A DNA stretch of 64,000 bases from Pseudomonadota bacterium (GTDB lineage: Bacteria; Myxococcota_A; UBA796; GCA-2862545): the NCBI GenBank assembly GCA_947505245.1, contig CANNIZ010000014.1, positions 37,425 through 101,424 of the forward strand, given 5' to 3'. The position numbers were made by a program, and so were the translations under genes. Positions 41,635-50,725 of the stretch are shown one piece after another. A model generated the notes under the pieces. That model searched no databases, was not told the DNA's origin, and saw only the letters and a list, made by a program, of their open reading frames with translations. Numbering within the stretch: the stretch's first letter is position 1; each line of letters starts with the position of its first letter.

Positions 41635-42722
41635 CCGAACACCCCGGCGGCTCGGAGGGCGGCCCGTTCGGCGGGGTCGAATCCGGCCTCGGTGAGGACC
41701 TGTTCGGTGTGCTCGCCGACGCCCGGGATCGCGCCCGGGACCGGCGCGTCAGCGAACGGCGGGCGCACCCACGTCGTGCCGCCGAGCCGCTCGACCGCGC
41801 CGCGGGCAGCGAGGTGCGGGTGCGCAGCGATCTCGCCCATGCCGAGGACCTCGCCGGTGCACGCGTCCGCCAGCAGGTCCACCCACGTGTCGCGCGTTCG
41901 CGTAAGGAACACCGCCTCGAGCTCGGGTCGGCCCAGCGAGCCCGCGGCGGAAGCGAGCGCCGCCTGGAATTTGGGCTCGAGCGCCCCGACCGTGAGCCAC
42001 TTCCCGTCTGCGCAGCGGTACGTCCCGTACAACGGGATGCCGCCGGTCAGCACCTCACCCGCGGGGGCCGGCTCCCTGCCCTCGGTCGAGAAGCCCGTCA
42101 CCTGGGACGCGACGAACGATAGCGCGGCCTCGGCGAGCGACACGTCGAGCACGCGACCGTTGCCTGTTCGCTGCGCGTCGAACAACGCCGCCGCGATGCC
42201 CATCGCCGCCGCCATCGCGCCCGCGAGGTCGGCCACCTGCACAGGGAGCGGCGAGCCGTCTGCGTGACCGAGCGACAGCGCGCCCGTGATGCCGACGTAA
42301 TTCACGTCGTGACCGGGCCGATCTCGCCAGGGCCCGGTCTGCCCGTAGCCAGAGATCCGCGCGACCACGAGCCCCTTGAAATCGGCTACCAGCGCGTTCG
42401 GATCGAGCCCCATCTGCTCCATCACGCCGGGCTTGAACCCCTCGACGAGCACGTCGTAATGCGGCAGCAGGCGTCGGATCACCCCGGCCGCGGCTGGTTT
42501 TCGAAGATCCAACGCGAGGCTGCGCTTGCCGCGGGAGAGGGCTGCAAAATACGACCCGACGCCGTCGACGTAGGGCGGAACATGCCGCGTGAAGTCGCCC
42601 GCGCCCGGCACCTCGACGCGATCGACGGCTGCGCCGAGCCCCTGCAGGTACCAGGTGCACGCGGGGCCGGGCAGCAGCCGCGACAGGTCAAGGACACGTA
42701 CCGAAGCGAGAGGTCCGTTCAT
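41631..42722 (-). CDS. CaiB/BaiF-family CoA transferase (class III)
   Basis: 363 aa from ATG 42722. Class III CoA-transferase motifs run throughout: LDLSRLLPGPACTWYLQGLG, RGKRSLALDLRKPAA, YDVLVEGFKPGVMEQMGL, ARISGYGQTGPWRDRPGHD (the catalytic Asp region), LPVQVADLAGAMAAA and GIPLYGTYRCADGKW. The C-terminus has the typical AHPHLAARG and AIPGVGEHT ending. It moves CoA between carboxylic acids or acts on alpha-methylacyl-CoA (racemase branch); the overall sequence style fits the AMACR-like group. GGAGG touches the ATG directly, too close to serve as ribosome-binding site, and a TACCTT box lies 6 nt upstream. First gene of a minus operon. Confidence 0.88.
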   Translation of the reverse strand: MNGPLASVRVLDLSRLLPGPACTWYLQGLGAAVDRVEVPGAGDFTRHVPPYVDGVGSYFAALSRGKRSLALDLRKPAAAGVIRRLLPHYDVLVEGFKPGVMEQMGLDPNALVADFKGLVVARISGYGQTGPWRDRPGHDVNYVGITGALSLGHADGSPLPVQVADLAGAMAAAMGIAAALFDAQRTGNGRVLDVSLAEAALSFVASQVTGFSTEGREPAPAGEVLTGGIPLYGTYRCADGKWLTVGALEPKFQAALASAAGSLGRPELEAVFLTRTRDTWVDLLADACTGEVLGMGEIAAHPHLAARGAVERLGGTTWVRPPFADAPVPGAIPGVGEHTEQVLTEAGFDPAERAALRAAGVFG

Positions 42723-42728
42723 CCTCCG

Positions 42729-42734
42729 AAGGTA
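42729..42734 (-). promoter_or_regulatory. Candidate -10 box (TACCTT) of leaderless type, CaiB operon
   Basis: On the minus strand TACCTT ends 6 nt before the ATG at 42722. The intervening CGGAGG cannot act as a normal ribosome-binding site because it touches the ATG. This favours a leaderless transcript. Confidence 0.35.
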
Positions 42735-42814
42735 ACGGAACAGAGGCGCGGACGGCACCCCGACGGTCGGATACGAATGAATGCGGGTCACGGCGCGTAC
42801 GTCGACTGCGGAGA

Positions 42815-45800
42815 GTGCTGAACGTGTTGTTGATCGCTGCCCTGGTCGCTGCGAGCGCCTCAGCCGCCGAGCCGTTCACGTGCCCGGACGCCGATCCACC
42901 AGCCCTCGCGGTGGTCCTGTGGGATCGAACCGATCCCTCCACGACCTTCCTTGGCCTCCAGATCGGCACGCGCCTCGGCGAGCGCGAAGTCGAGATGCAG
43001 CAGTCGCTGCTCGACACGCTGTTCGGGCTCGACGGCGTGCTCGTGCCCGGTGATCGGCTGTCCGCCTTCCCGAACGGCATCGACGCCGAAGATCCCGGCG
43101 TGGACATCCTGCGTTCGACCAAGGGCAAGCCGGCCGACATGTACACCCGGCTCAAGATCGCGCTCCCGGGCCCGCGAGACCCGGTGCGGCCGCTCCACAT
43201 GGTGATCCCCGCCGACGGGCGCGGCGCCGTGGAACGCGCGATCACCGCGTCGATCGTCGAGCCCCTGCTCGCCCCATGCGAGGGCTGCACCCGCCTCGCG
43301 GAGCACGTCGGCGACCCCGACACCGAGCGGGGGCTCGCCCAGCCGTGGCTGCTCACCCACCACGCGCTCGCCCAGGCGTTCGTCGAGCAGGGCCTCGACA
43401 AGCCGTGCGCCGAGCCGGACACGGTGTACCTCGCGTGGGTGTCGCCCTCGAACGTCGGCGCCTATGATCCCGAGCGCCTCGAGCCCGACGTGCGCGCGGC
43501 GTTCGGCGAGCTCGCGGTTCGTTGGCTGTGGGCGCTCGATCAGGCGTATTGGCTCGAACCGGTTCGTTCGGATCGCCACGTGAAGCTGTTCCGCGTCCAT
43601 CGGGGCGCCGCAAGCCCGCAACGGGGCGGCGACCGCGCGATCACCTGGCTGGACGAAGCCGACAAGCCAGCCACGCTCGTGCGCGGCACCACGTGGCGCG
43701 GCGGCTTCGACACGATGCCTCCGCCCCAGTGGACGGCCCCGCTGTTGCCGAACTGGACTCCCCATACGGGCCACGCCGACGTGACGTGGAGAGGCAGTCG
43801 GGGTGCCGTGACCACCGAAGCCGTACCGCTGGGCGTCGACGCCCACGGGCTCGCGCTCCTCGACCCGACCGGGCTGCGTGACGCCCTCGTGGCAGGAGTC
43901 CGTGGCGAACTCGACGCCCAGCGAGCCACCTTCGACCCCGATCTACGCGCGACCGTTCGCCTGCTGCCACCCGCAGATCCGCTGTTCGGCTGGTCGGCCG
44001 TCGCGATCCTCGAGGAGCGCGCAGTCGAATCGCCCCGCATCCGACTGTCCTACGTGCCCGTCCCGTGGTGGCAGCTCGGCGGAGGGTTCGGCGCCATGGG
44101 GCTGGGCGGGCTCGCGGTGCTGCAACAGGCCCGGGCCCGCCTTCAACGGCGACGCCTCGCGATCGACCTCGGCTGGGACCGGGACGTCGAGCTGGTCGAT
44201 CTGCTCGCCCTCCGCGACCAGGTCGCGTTCGAGGAGTCGTTCCGCGTGCGCCTCTCGGACGCGAGCGGCTACCGCCCGCGTGCGTGCTCGCTCGAGGTCC
44301 GCGTGTCGCTGCGAACGTTCTTGCAGCCGGAGGTGCCGATCCGCGATGACGCCCGCGACGGCTTCCAGTCCCTCGCGGCCGACCGCTGGGATGCCGGCGT
44401 CGACGGCCTCTCCACGCGCGTCACCTCGCCCCATCCCGACGCGCTCCTCGACCGCCCGGTGACGATCGTCACCCAACACTCCGCGATCGACTTCGGTCGC
44501 GTCCGGAAGGACGAATTGGCCGTCGTCCACGCGATCCGCGTCCGGGTCCACGATCGAACGGGGCGCTACGTCGACGTCGACGAGACGCTGTTCCGGCCGG
44601 TGCGATTGCGCGCCGTGCCAGGCCCCGCCGAGCCGCGCGCCGGCCTCGACATCTCCCCGGCTTTCCTCTCGCGCTGGCTCGAGGTGCGCCTCGTCGGGCT
44701 CACGAACGACGAGTGGCGAGGCGCGAGGCGCGTCGACGTCGGGTGGCTCTCGATCGAGAACCCGGTCCGTAAGCAGTACACGCCGCTGCCGGTCACGTTC
44801 CGCCTCGCGTCAGCGCGGGTGACGCTCACGGCCGAAGGGACGTCGATCACCGCGTCTGGAACGTTGCTGTTGCGGGACACCACGGGGGAGCGCCCCATGG
44901 ATCAGGGTGTCACGCTCTCAGCGGGCGAGCGACGCTCGTACGTGGTCACGGTCGAGCTCCCCGACGACCTCCGCGACGCCGCGCACCCTCGGTGGCACGC
45001 GACGATCGACGTCGCCGTCGGCGCCGACGACGGCTCTGCGCAACGCCCGAAGCTGGCACCTCTGCGGCGTACGTTCCGCCTGCGCACGGCCGGCCGCTCC
45101 CGCGCCATGGTGCTCGACTTCGGCACCGGCGCCACGCGCTTGCTCCTGCAGGACCTCGATGAGGAGCGCTGGGGCTTCCTGCCGCTCGAGGGGGACGGCC
45201 CCGACCTCGGCGGCGCAGTGTTTGTCGCGGCTTCCGGCGAGGTATCGTTCGGCGCATCCGCGGAGCTACACCCGTTCGACGCGCCCGCCGGGAGGTTCAT
45301 CCCGTCGCTGAAGGCGCTGCTGCTCCGCGACGGCGCGCCCGAGCCGCGCGACCTCGTCGTACTCGGGAAGGTGATCGACGGCCTGTTGGCGCGATTCTAC
45401 GCTCCCTTGCAGGCCGCCGACGCGGACGTCTGGGGCGTGAGGTACGGCGACCGCATCGCGCTCACCCCCGGTCCGCGCGGGCAGCTCGTCGTGCTCGTGC
45501 CGAACGAAGCGCACCCGCTTTGGGTCGCCGCGCTCCGTGAGTCACTGTCAAACTCGAACGTCTGGTCTGGCGCGGTCGCGGTTCTGTGCGAGGCCGAAGC
45601 TGCGGCGTTGTGGTACGCCTCGGTCGTGTACGCTGCGCCGCCACGAGCCCTGCCCGAGCCCCCTCCCCGCCTGCGCCTGCTGGTGTTGGACGTCGGCGCG
45701 GGCACGACGGACGCGGCGCTCGTCGAGATCGACCGAACCCCCGAACGCCAGTCCCTCGCGCTCGTCGGCACGGGCGGCGCGGCCGTCGCCGGCCGAACCC

Positions 45801-46708
45801 TCGACGAAGCCGTTTTTGACGCCATCGCCGAGGTCAATGGAAGTAGCCAGTGTTTCGCCGCGCTGCCCGAAACGTCCGCCCACGATCTGCGCGCGCAGCT
45901 CGAGCACACCAAGCGCCGGATGAGCACCCCGGACCGCGGAGGAGACACTGCGGTGCGAATCGAGCTCCCGGGCGGCGTGGTCCTGTCCGCGCCCATCGCC
46001 TCCCTAAGCTCCACGCAGGCCTGGCGCCGCGCCGTCGACCGCGTCGCGCGCGAGGCGCTCACCGTGCTGGTCGGCCGGCTCGACGTGGCGCGGGAACCGC
46101 TCGCCGGGACGCACCTCGTGGTGCTCACGGGCCGAGGCTCCCAGGCAGACTCGCTCGTCGACGCCGTCGAGCGCGCCGTCGGCGATCTCGGCGCCGAAGC
46201 CGGCCGCGTTCATCGCGTGGACTCGCGGTTCCTGAAGGAGTCGGTATCGCTCGGGGGACGGCTGTATGCGCTGGGCCTGTGCGGCGATTTCCTCCCCGCC
46301 GAACAGTGTTTTCGTGACCGACTCGTTTTGGTGTACCGCCGACCGTTCGGACGCGTGCATGCGAAGGAATTGCTCGCGCCTGGCCGCGCCTACCGCGGTG
46401 GAGCGATTCAGGGCGATTGGACGGACGTGCCGACGTTCGAACAGGCCCGCCTGGTCCGGACGTGGATGCGCCCGGTGGACGGCGACCGTTCCGCTCCCTG
46501 GGAGATGGACGCGCGCAGCATGGTCGCGATCCTCCAGGGCGAGCCCCTCGAGCCGTTCCGCGGCATGCCCACGGCGGTGCCGGCGTGGCTGCCCGTGAAG
46601 TTTCCCGTGGAGCGCATCCGGTTCGATCAGGGGCCGGTAGACGACGTCCACGCCCGCGTGCGCGTCGTCGTCGAGCCCGATGGCTCCGTACAGATGGAGT
46701 GCGCGTGA
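42815..46708 (+). CDS. Transmembrane protein with C-terminal Hsp70/actin-fold ATPase
   Basis: 1297 aa from GTG 42815; GTG 42824 is better spaced from GGAGAG and may be the true start. Signal peptide VLLIAALVAASASA. Residues about 20-412 form a large extracytoplasmic region with few Cys and no known domain. A hydrophobic segment (WWQLGGGFGAMGLGGLAVL, about 417-436) is followed by basic residues, placing the rest inside the cell. Residues about 445-760 are beta-rich and unrecognised. From 765 an ASKHA ATPase appears: phosphate-1 MVLDFGTGATRLLL, phosphate-2 LVLDVGAGTTDAALVEI (Asp959), and an adenosine loop LTGRGSQADS near 1104. An ATPase of this fold fused to a transmembrane ectodomain is unusual. 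Coupled by GTGA to a second such ATPase. Confidence 0.75.
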   Translation: MLNVLLIAALVAASASAAEPFTCPDADPPALAVVLWDRTDPSTTFLGLQIGTRLGEREVEMQQSLLDTLFGLDGVLVPGDRLSAFPNGIDAEDPGVDILRSTKGKPADMYTRLKIALPGPRDPVRPLHMVIPADGRGAVERAITASIVEPLLAPCEGCTRLAEHVGDPDTERGLAQPWLLTHHALAQAFVEQGLDKPCAEPDTVYLAWVSPSNVGAYDPERLEPDVRAAFGELAVRWLWALDQAYWLEPVRSDRHVKLFRVHRGAASPQRGGDRAITWLDEADKPATLVRGTTWRGGFDTMPPPQWTAPLLPNWTPHTGHADVTWRGSRGAVTTEAVPLGVDAHGLALLDPTGLRDALVAGVRGELDAQRATFDPDLRATVRLLPPADPLFGWSAVAILEERAVESPRIRLSYVPVPWWQLGGGFGAMGLGGLAVLQQARARLQRRRLAIDLGWDRDVELVDLLALRDQVAFEESFRVRLSDASGYRPRACSLEVRVSLRTFLQPEVPIRDDARDGFQSLAADRWDAGVDGLSTRVTSPHPDALLDRPVTIVTQHSAIDFGRVRKDELAVVHAIRVRVHDRTGRYVDVDETLFRPVRLRAVPGPAEPRAGLDISPAFLSRWLEVRLVGLTNDEWRGARRVDVGWLSIENPVRKQYTPLPVTFRLASARVTLTAEGTSITASGTLLLRDTTGERPMDQGVTLSAGERRSYVVTVELPDDLRDAAHPRWHATIDVAVGADDGSAQRPKLAPLRRTFRLRTAGRSRAMVLDFGTGATRLLLQDLDEERWGFLPLEGDGPDLGGAVFVAASGEVSFGASAELHPFDAPAGRFIPSLKALLLRDGAPEPRDLVVLGKVIDGLLARFYAPLQAADADVWGVRYGDRIALTPGPRGQLVVLVPNEAHPLWVAALRESLSNSNVWSGAVAVLCEAEAAALWYASVVYAAPPRALPEPPPRLRLLVLDVGAGTTDAALVEIDRTPERQSLALVGTGGAAVAGRTLDEAVFDAIAEVNGSSQCFAALPETSAHDLRAQLEHTKRRMSTPDRGGDTAVRIELPGGVVLSAPIASLSSTQAWRRAVDRVAREALTVLVGRLDVAREPLAGTHLVVLTGRGSQADSLVDAVERAVGDLGAEAGRVHRVDSRFLKESVSLGGRLYALGLCGDFLPAEQCFRDRLVLVYRRPFGRVHAKELLAPGRAYRGGAIQGDWTDVPTFEQARLVRTWMRPVDGDRSAPWEMDARSMVAILQGEPLEPFRGMPTAVPAWLPVKFPVERIRFDQGPVDDVHARVRVVVEPDGSVQMECA

Positions 46709-48687
46709 GCCTCTTGGCCAAACTGCTCGCGTTCTTGACCTCCCTCGTTCAAGGGCCGGTCGCCGTGCCGATCGCGCAGGTGGCGGAGCGGTCCCCACGC
46801 CCTACCCGCGCACTGCCCGCGCTCGAGCCGGAGCAAGCGCCCCCTTCGGAGGTCCGGCCGGCCGAGCACGTCCGGATCTGCGTGGACTTCGGCACGTCCC
46901 AATCCACGGTCGCCCGCGCGATTCACGGCGCCATGCCGGACCTCGCCGTCCTGCAAGTGGACCCGCGCACCGGGCGACGCTGGCCAACGATCGACTCGGA
47001 CATCGTCTACTCGTCCGAAGATCGGGCAGTCCTCGGCGCGGCCGCCCGCCTGCTCGAGGAGCGAGGCCGACGACCGAATACCCAGTACTTCCGCTCGCTC
47101 AAGCGCATGTTGTCGGACCTGAGCCGCGTCCCCGACAGCCACCTGATGCTGCGCCTGCGGGTCGAGGCCCTCGTCGAAGAGCTGCTGCGGCTCGCGCTCG
47201 ACCCCTCGTCGTCCGGCACGCTGCGAAAGCAGGCCGAGCTGATGAACGTGAACGTCGCCGATCTCGCCGCCCACGCCGGACTGCCGAACCGCGCTGGCCT
47301 CGCCGACACGGTCGCGCGTGGCGTGCTCGACCTCTACCTGTGCGTGCCGAACGCGTTCGGCAACTTCGAGGAGGAGGTCCTTCGCGACGCGGCTTACCAC
47401 GCCGGCGTCGCGTTCCAGCGCAGCCTCGCCGCCGATCGCCCGCCGATCTGGAACGCCGAAGACGCGCGCGCCACCGTCGTCGTCCACCTCGTCCGCGAGG
47501 CCGAGGCCGTGGCGTGGTGGGTGCTCCATCAGAAACAGCTCCCCCCCGGCGCGGGCGACCAGGCGCGAATGCTGGTGTTCGACGTCGGCGCCGGCAGCAC
47601 GGACGCCGCGATCGTCACCGTGCGTTCAGGTGAAGGAGCCGGCGAGAGCCCGACGGTACACACCGAGGCGCACTCGGGGGCGTCGTTCGGCGGGCACGAC
47701 GTGGACGAGCTGCTGTTGCGGCTGATGGCCGATCGCAGCGGCTCCGCGACGTTGGACCAGATCGGCCAGAAGATCAGCAAGGCGGGCACCACCCGCGCGC
47801 GCGAGCTGCGCCAGTTCGCCGACGCAAAAGAGGCGTGGGCGCGCGAGGTCAACGACGCGTTCACGAGGGATCCGGAGCTGCTCGACGCGTTCGTCACCTG
47901 GGTGGACGCGGCCGAGGGTTCCGTCCCGGGCGAACAGATCCTCCCAGCGATTCGTCCCCAGTCAGACGCCTGGCCCGATGTTCGCGAGCTCACCGCGGCC
48001 CACTGGGGCGTCCCCTACGCGCGGTTCTTGCGCGGCGTCGTCACCGGGGTCCTGCGCGCGCTCGACGCCGCCGAACCGGGCACCGCGATCGATCGGGTCG
48101 TCTTGTCAGGGCGCGGGACGCTGCTTCCCGGGGTTCGCGCGCTCGTCACCCGCCGCCTCGTGGCGTCTGGGCGGATTCGCAGCGCCGAGCAGGTCGTCGC
48201 CGTCGACGCCGACGAGGAGCGGCTGAAGCTCGCGTGTGTGCTCGGCATCGCCGCAGCTGCAGCGAGCGCCTCGGTACCCGAGCGCCTCCCGCAGATGCTC
48301 GCCGAGGAGGTGTCGATCGGGCGCAACGTGCCGCTGTGGACGCGCGGCGTGCGCATCCAGGACTGCGTCGTGCGGGCCGCCGTTCGCCTCGAAGGCAAGG
48401 AGGGCGCCCGTCGCGTGGGCTTCTACCAGTACCGCGTGCCGCGCGAGGTCGCCGCGGCGATCGGCGCGTCCACGCTTTGGGAGCAGCGGCACCTCGGCGC
48501 CGCCGAGATCTTCGTGTTCGACGCGGTCGAGGTCGCGGTGGTATTCGACGTCGGCACCGGCGCGCTCGGCGTCTGGCGGCTCGTAGCGGACGGCCCGCCC
48601 GTTCCAATCCGCCTCGAGGTGGACCCGGTGTTCGCGTCCGCCGAGAATCCGATCAGCCGCCTCCCGTTCGGCTGGGTGGACGCATGA
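46705..48687 (+). CDS. Second Hsp70/actin-fold ATPase
   Basis: 660 aa from GTG 46705 (GTGA overlap). Residues 1-20 (SLLAKLLAFLTSLVQGPVAV) are amphipathic or hydrophobic and may dock on the membrane. The ATPase starts at about 56 with ICVDFGTSQSTVARAI (phosphate-1, Asp61) and continues through YFRSLKRMLSD, LYLCVPNAFGNFEEE, the phosphate-2 loop MLVFDVGAGSTDAAIVTV (Asp293) and the adenosine loop VVLSGRGTLLPGV near 465-475. About 150 further residues do not look like the DnaK substrate domain (no typical beta-sandwich NTIPT block and no EEVD-like or linker DVLLLD motif). It is therefore an Hsp70-like ATPase outside the DnaK family, probably the partner of the transmembrane ATPase upstream. Confidence 0.8.
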   Translation: MSLLAKLLAFLTSLVQGPVAVPIAQVAERSPRPTRALPALEPEQAPPSEVRPAEHVRICVDFGTSQSTVARAIHGAMPDLAVLQVDPRTGRRWPTIDSDIVYSSEDRAVLGAAARLLEERGRRPNTQYFRSLKRMLSDLSRVPDSHLMLRLRVEALVEELLRLALDPSSSGTLRKQAELMNVNVADLAAHAGLPNRAGLADTVARGVLDLYLCVPNAFGNFEEEVLRDAAYHAGVAFQRSLAADRPPIWNAEDARATVVVHLVREAEAVAWWVLHQKQLPPGAGDQARMLVFDVGAGSTDAAIVTVRSGEGAGESPTVHTEAHSGASFGGHDVDELLLRLMADRSGSATLDQIGQKISKAGTTRARELRQFADAKEAWAREVNDAFTRDPELLDAFVTWVDAAEGSVPGEQILPAIRPQSDAWPDVRELTAAHWGVPYARFLRGVVTGVLRALDAAEPGTAIDRVVLSGRGTLLPGVRALVTRRLVASGRIRSAEQVVAVDADEERLKLACVLGIAAAAASASVPERLPQMLAEEVSIGRNVPLWTRGVRIQDCVVRAAVRLEGKEGARRVGFYQYRVPREVAAAIGASTLWEQRHLGAAEIFVFDAVEVAVVFDVGTGALGVWRLVADGPPVPIRLEVDPVFASAENPISRLPFGWVDA

Positions 48688-50075
48688 TCGTCTTTTTTGC
48701 GCTGACGGCCCACGCCGATCCGCTGTGGCGGCCCGCCGAGGAGGTGGTCGTGCCCGCCGTGGGGACGCGCCCTGTCACCGTTCACCTGCGCGCTGACGCA
48801 GGCACCGACCCGCTCACGCTCGCCGCAGGCCTCGCCGCCACCGAAGCGCAATGGCGGGCGGCAGCGGCAACCACGCCTGACGGAGACGGCGCGGTCCTCG
48901 AAGGTCCGCTCGGAGTCCTGCCAATGGGCGACGCCCGGTGCGATCTGGTCGCGGTCGCGGGCGCCTGGGCGTGGGACGGCGGGTGCCGCGTGCGCTACCC
49001 GGCCGAGATCCAGCTGTTCCCGTGGCGAACCGGCGGCGTGACGACCGACCTCGTCTCGATCGAGATCCCCGCGCTGCCCGAGCCACCGACGGCGGTGGTC
49101 CCCCGATCCCCTCCGTGGGGCTGGTTCGTGGCCGGTGCGACGTCCCTCACCGTGCCCCTGGCAGGGGCGATTGGCTTCCTCATCGGTCGACGGGTAAACG
49201 CCGGTGAGCGCACCGCGCGCGCGGTCCGGCCGACGTCCAGGTCCAAGCCCCCCGAGGCGCCAAAGTCGGCCGGTGGCCTGTCCGCGGCGAGCCGCTCGCT
49301 GCCCCCCAAGCTGGACCCGTACATCGCGCGGCAGGTCGCGTTGCTCGACCACCGACTCGTGCGAGAAGCCGCCGAATTCCTCGCCCAATCGGACTGGATC
49401 GAGCGGCACCGCAAGGCGTCGGCGATGTTGCTCGCCACGTCCGACGAGCTCTGGCGACGCGGCCAGGACCTGCCGAACGGCTACCGCGAGGCGTGGAAGA
49501 CCCTCGCCGATGACGTCCGCATACGGGAGGAGCCCGTCGCACGCGTCGCAAAGAGCCTCAAGAACGTGCTCGCCGACCGCGCCGTCGTCGAAGCGATGCC
49601 GTTCGAATCCCGCGTCGCCTGGCGCGCGCTCATGCCCTACACCGACGTGACCGTGACGGACGAGGGAAAGGCGCTGTCGCGTCAGCTGTTCGCTGACGTC
49701 GCGCGGGCCCTGATCTCGCCGTACATCGCGCTCGGCCAGTTCATCACCGAGGCGCTGCATCGCGAGACGGATCTCCCAAAGGTGGAGATCGACATCAAGG
49801 AGCACGCGTTCGACTTCGCCGAAGCGCTGGGGTTTCGGTACGAGCACGTCGAGCTCTACCACCGCACGGACGCCGACTTCATGCTCGACCGCGACGTCAC
49901 CGTAACGGGGGTGCTTCCCGAAGACGTTTGGTTTGGGCTCAAGCCGGTGTGGCCCGACGCAGGCACCGTGCTGCGCGTGCAACGCCCGTGTCTGCGCGGC
50001 CGCAACGACAGCCGGACGCTGCGTGGGCACGTCGTCGTGTTCCGGGACCCCAACCCGCCTGCGGAGCCCATGTGA
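48684..50075 (+). CDS. Single-pass membrane protein of the Hsp70-like operon
   Basis: 463 aa, ATG 48684 (ATGA overlap). Short signal peptide MIVFFALTAHADP, an extracytoplasmic domain of about 130 residues (two Cys near 86 and 101 could pair), then a transmembrane helix WFVAGATSLTVPLAGAIGF (about 147-166) flanked by RR and further basic residues. The topology is N-outside, C-inside. The intracellular part (about 205-460) is mostly helical (YIARQVALLDHRLVREAAEF; ARALISPYIALGQFITEALH) with a beta-rich end. No known family. It shares topology with the transmembrane ATPase two genes upstream, so the two could form one envelope-spanning complex. Confidence 0.7.
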   Translation: MIVFFALTAHADPLWRPAEEVVVPAVGTRPVTVHLRADAGTDPLTLAAGLAATEAQWRAAAATTPDGDGAVLEGPLGVLPMGDARCDLVAVAGAWAWDGGCRVRYPAEIQLFPWRTGGVTTDLVSIEIPALPEPPTAVVPRSPPWGWFVAGATSLTVPLAGAIGFLIGRRVNAGERTARAVRPTSRSKPPEAPKSAGGLSAASRSLPPKLDPYIARQVALLDHRLVREAAEFLAQSDWIERHRKASAMLLATSDELWRRGQDLPNGYREAWKTLADDVRIREEPVARVAKSLKNVLADRAVVEAMPFESRVAWRALMPYTDVTVTDEGKALSRQLFADVARALISPYIALGQFITEALHRETDLPKVEIDIKEHAFDFAEALGFRYEHVELYHRTDADFMLDRDVTVTGVLPEDVWFGLKPVWPDAGTVLRVQRPCLRGRNDSRTLRGHVVVFRDPNPPAEPM

Positions 50076-50725
50076 TCGCGCGCCGACCCCCCGCGTCCGC
50101 CACCGTCGCGCTCGCCGCTGGGGTTGAGGCTTCCGCCGTGGAAGCCTGCGAGGCGCCCGCCGTGGCCGGATCGCGGTCGAGCCTGACGGTCGCCTACCGC
50201 GTCCAGCGCGCGGCCCCGCGCCGATCCTCGCGGGTGACCGTGCTTCCCTACGACGACCCGGCCATGATCGAGGCCGTCGCCGATTGGTTGCGCGTCGAGG
50301 AAGCGTGCTTCGTCGCGTGGTGGACGTGGGTAGCCGGCGACCAAGGCCGCGACGCGAACGGTGTCTGGCGCGTTCCCCCGCTCGTCGAGCCCACCAGCGA
50401 AGCGATCCGCCGGTTCGACGTTTCGGACGACGGGCGGACGCTGCCAGCGTTTCAGCGCCCGTGGCTCGATTGGCCGGACGTGGGCTCGGCGACGCTGTCG
50501 GACGACCGCATGCGCGCGCTGTGGGCCCAACTGCGCGACGTGCTGACCCACCACGTAGGGCCCAAGGCCGGCGTCGTGTTCGAGCTTCCCGCCGACCCGT
50601 TCCAACGTCTCGACGTTCGCAGGCGGCTTCTCACCGACGGTCGCACGCTCGCGCCGTCGTCGTTCCGGCCCTTCTTGCGAGCGTTTTCCCACCTCGACGA
50701 GGCCCGGCCACGGGTCGCGGGTTGA
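50072..50725 (+). CDS. Small soluble protein of the Hsp70-like operon
   Basis: 217 aa from GTG 50072 (GTGA overlap); its stop overlaps the DedA TTG start. No recognised domain. The sequence is alpha/beta with several Trp (CFVAWWTWVAGD; PWLDWPDVGS) and a helix DDRMRALWAQLRDVLTHHVG, and ends with a basic stretch. The N-terminus is Ala-rich without a clear signal, so it is probably cytoplasmic. Its strict coupling to the three previous genes makes it a likely component or regulator of that system. Confidence 0.65.
   Translation: MIARRPPASATVALAAGVEASAVEACEAPAVAGSRSSLTVAYRVQRAAPRRSSRVTVLPYDDPAMIEAVADWLRVEEACFVAWWTWVAGDQGRDANGVWRVPPLVEPTSEAIRRFDVSDDGRTLPAFQRPWLDWPDVGSATLSDDRMRALWAQLRDVLTHHVGPKAGVVFELPADPFQRLDVRRRLLTDGRTLAPSSFRPFLRAFSHLDEARPRVAG

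Noticed and set aside
40537..42267. 576-codon plus-strand frame across the minus operon
   Set aside because: Low-complexity Ser/Thr/Arg/Pro translation lying opposite three genes with recognisable motifs and NTGA coupling.
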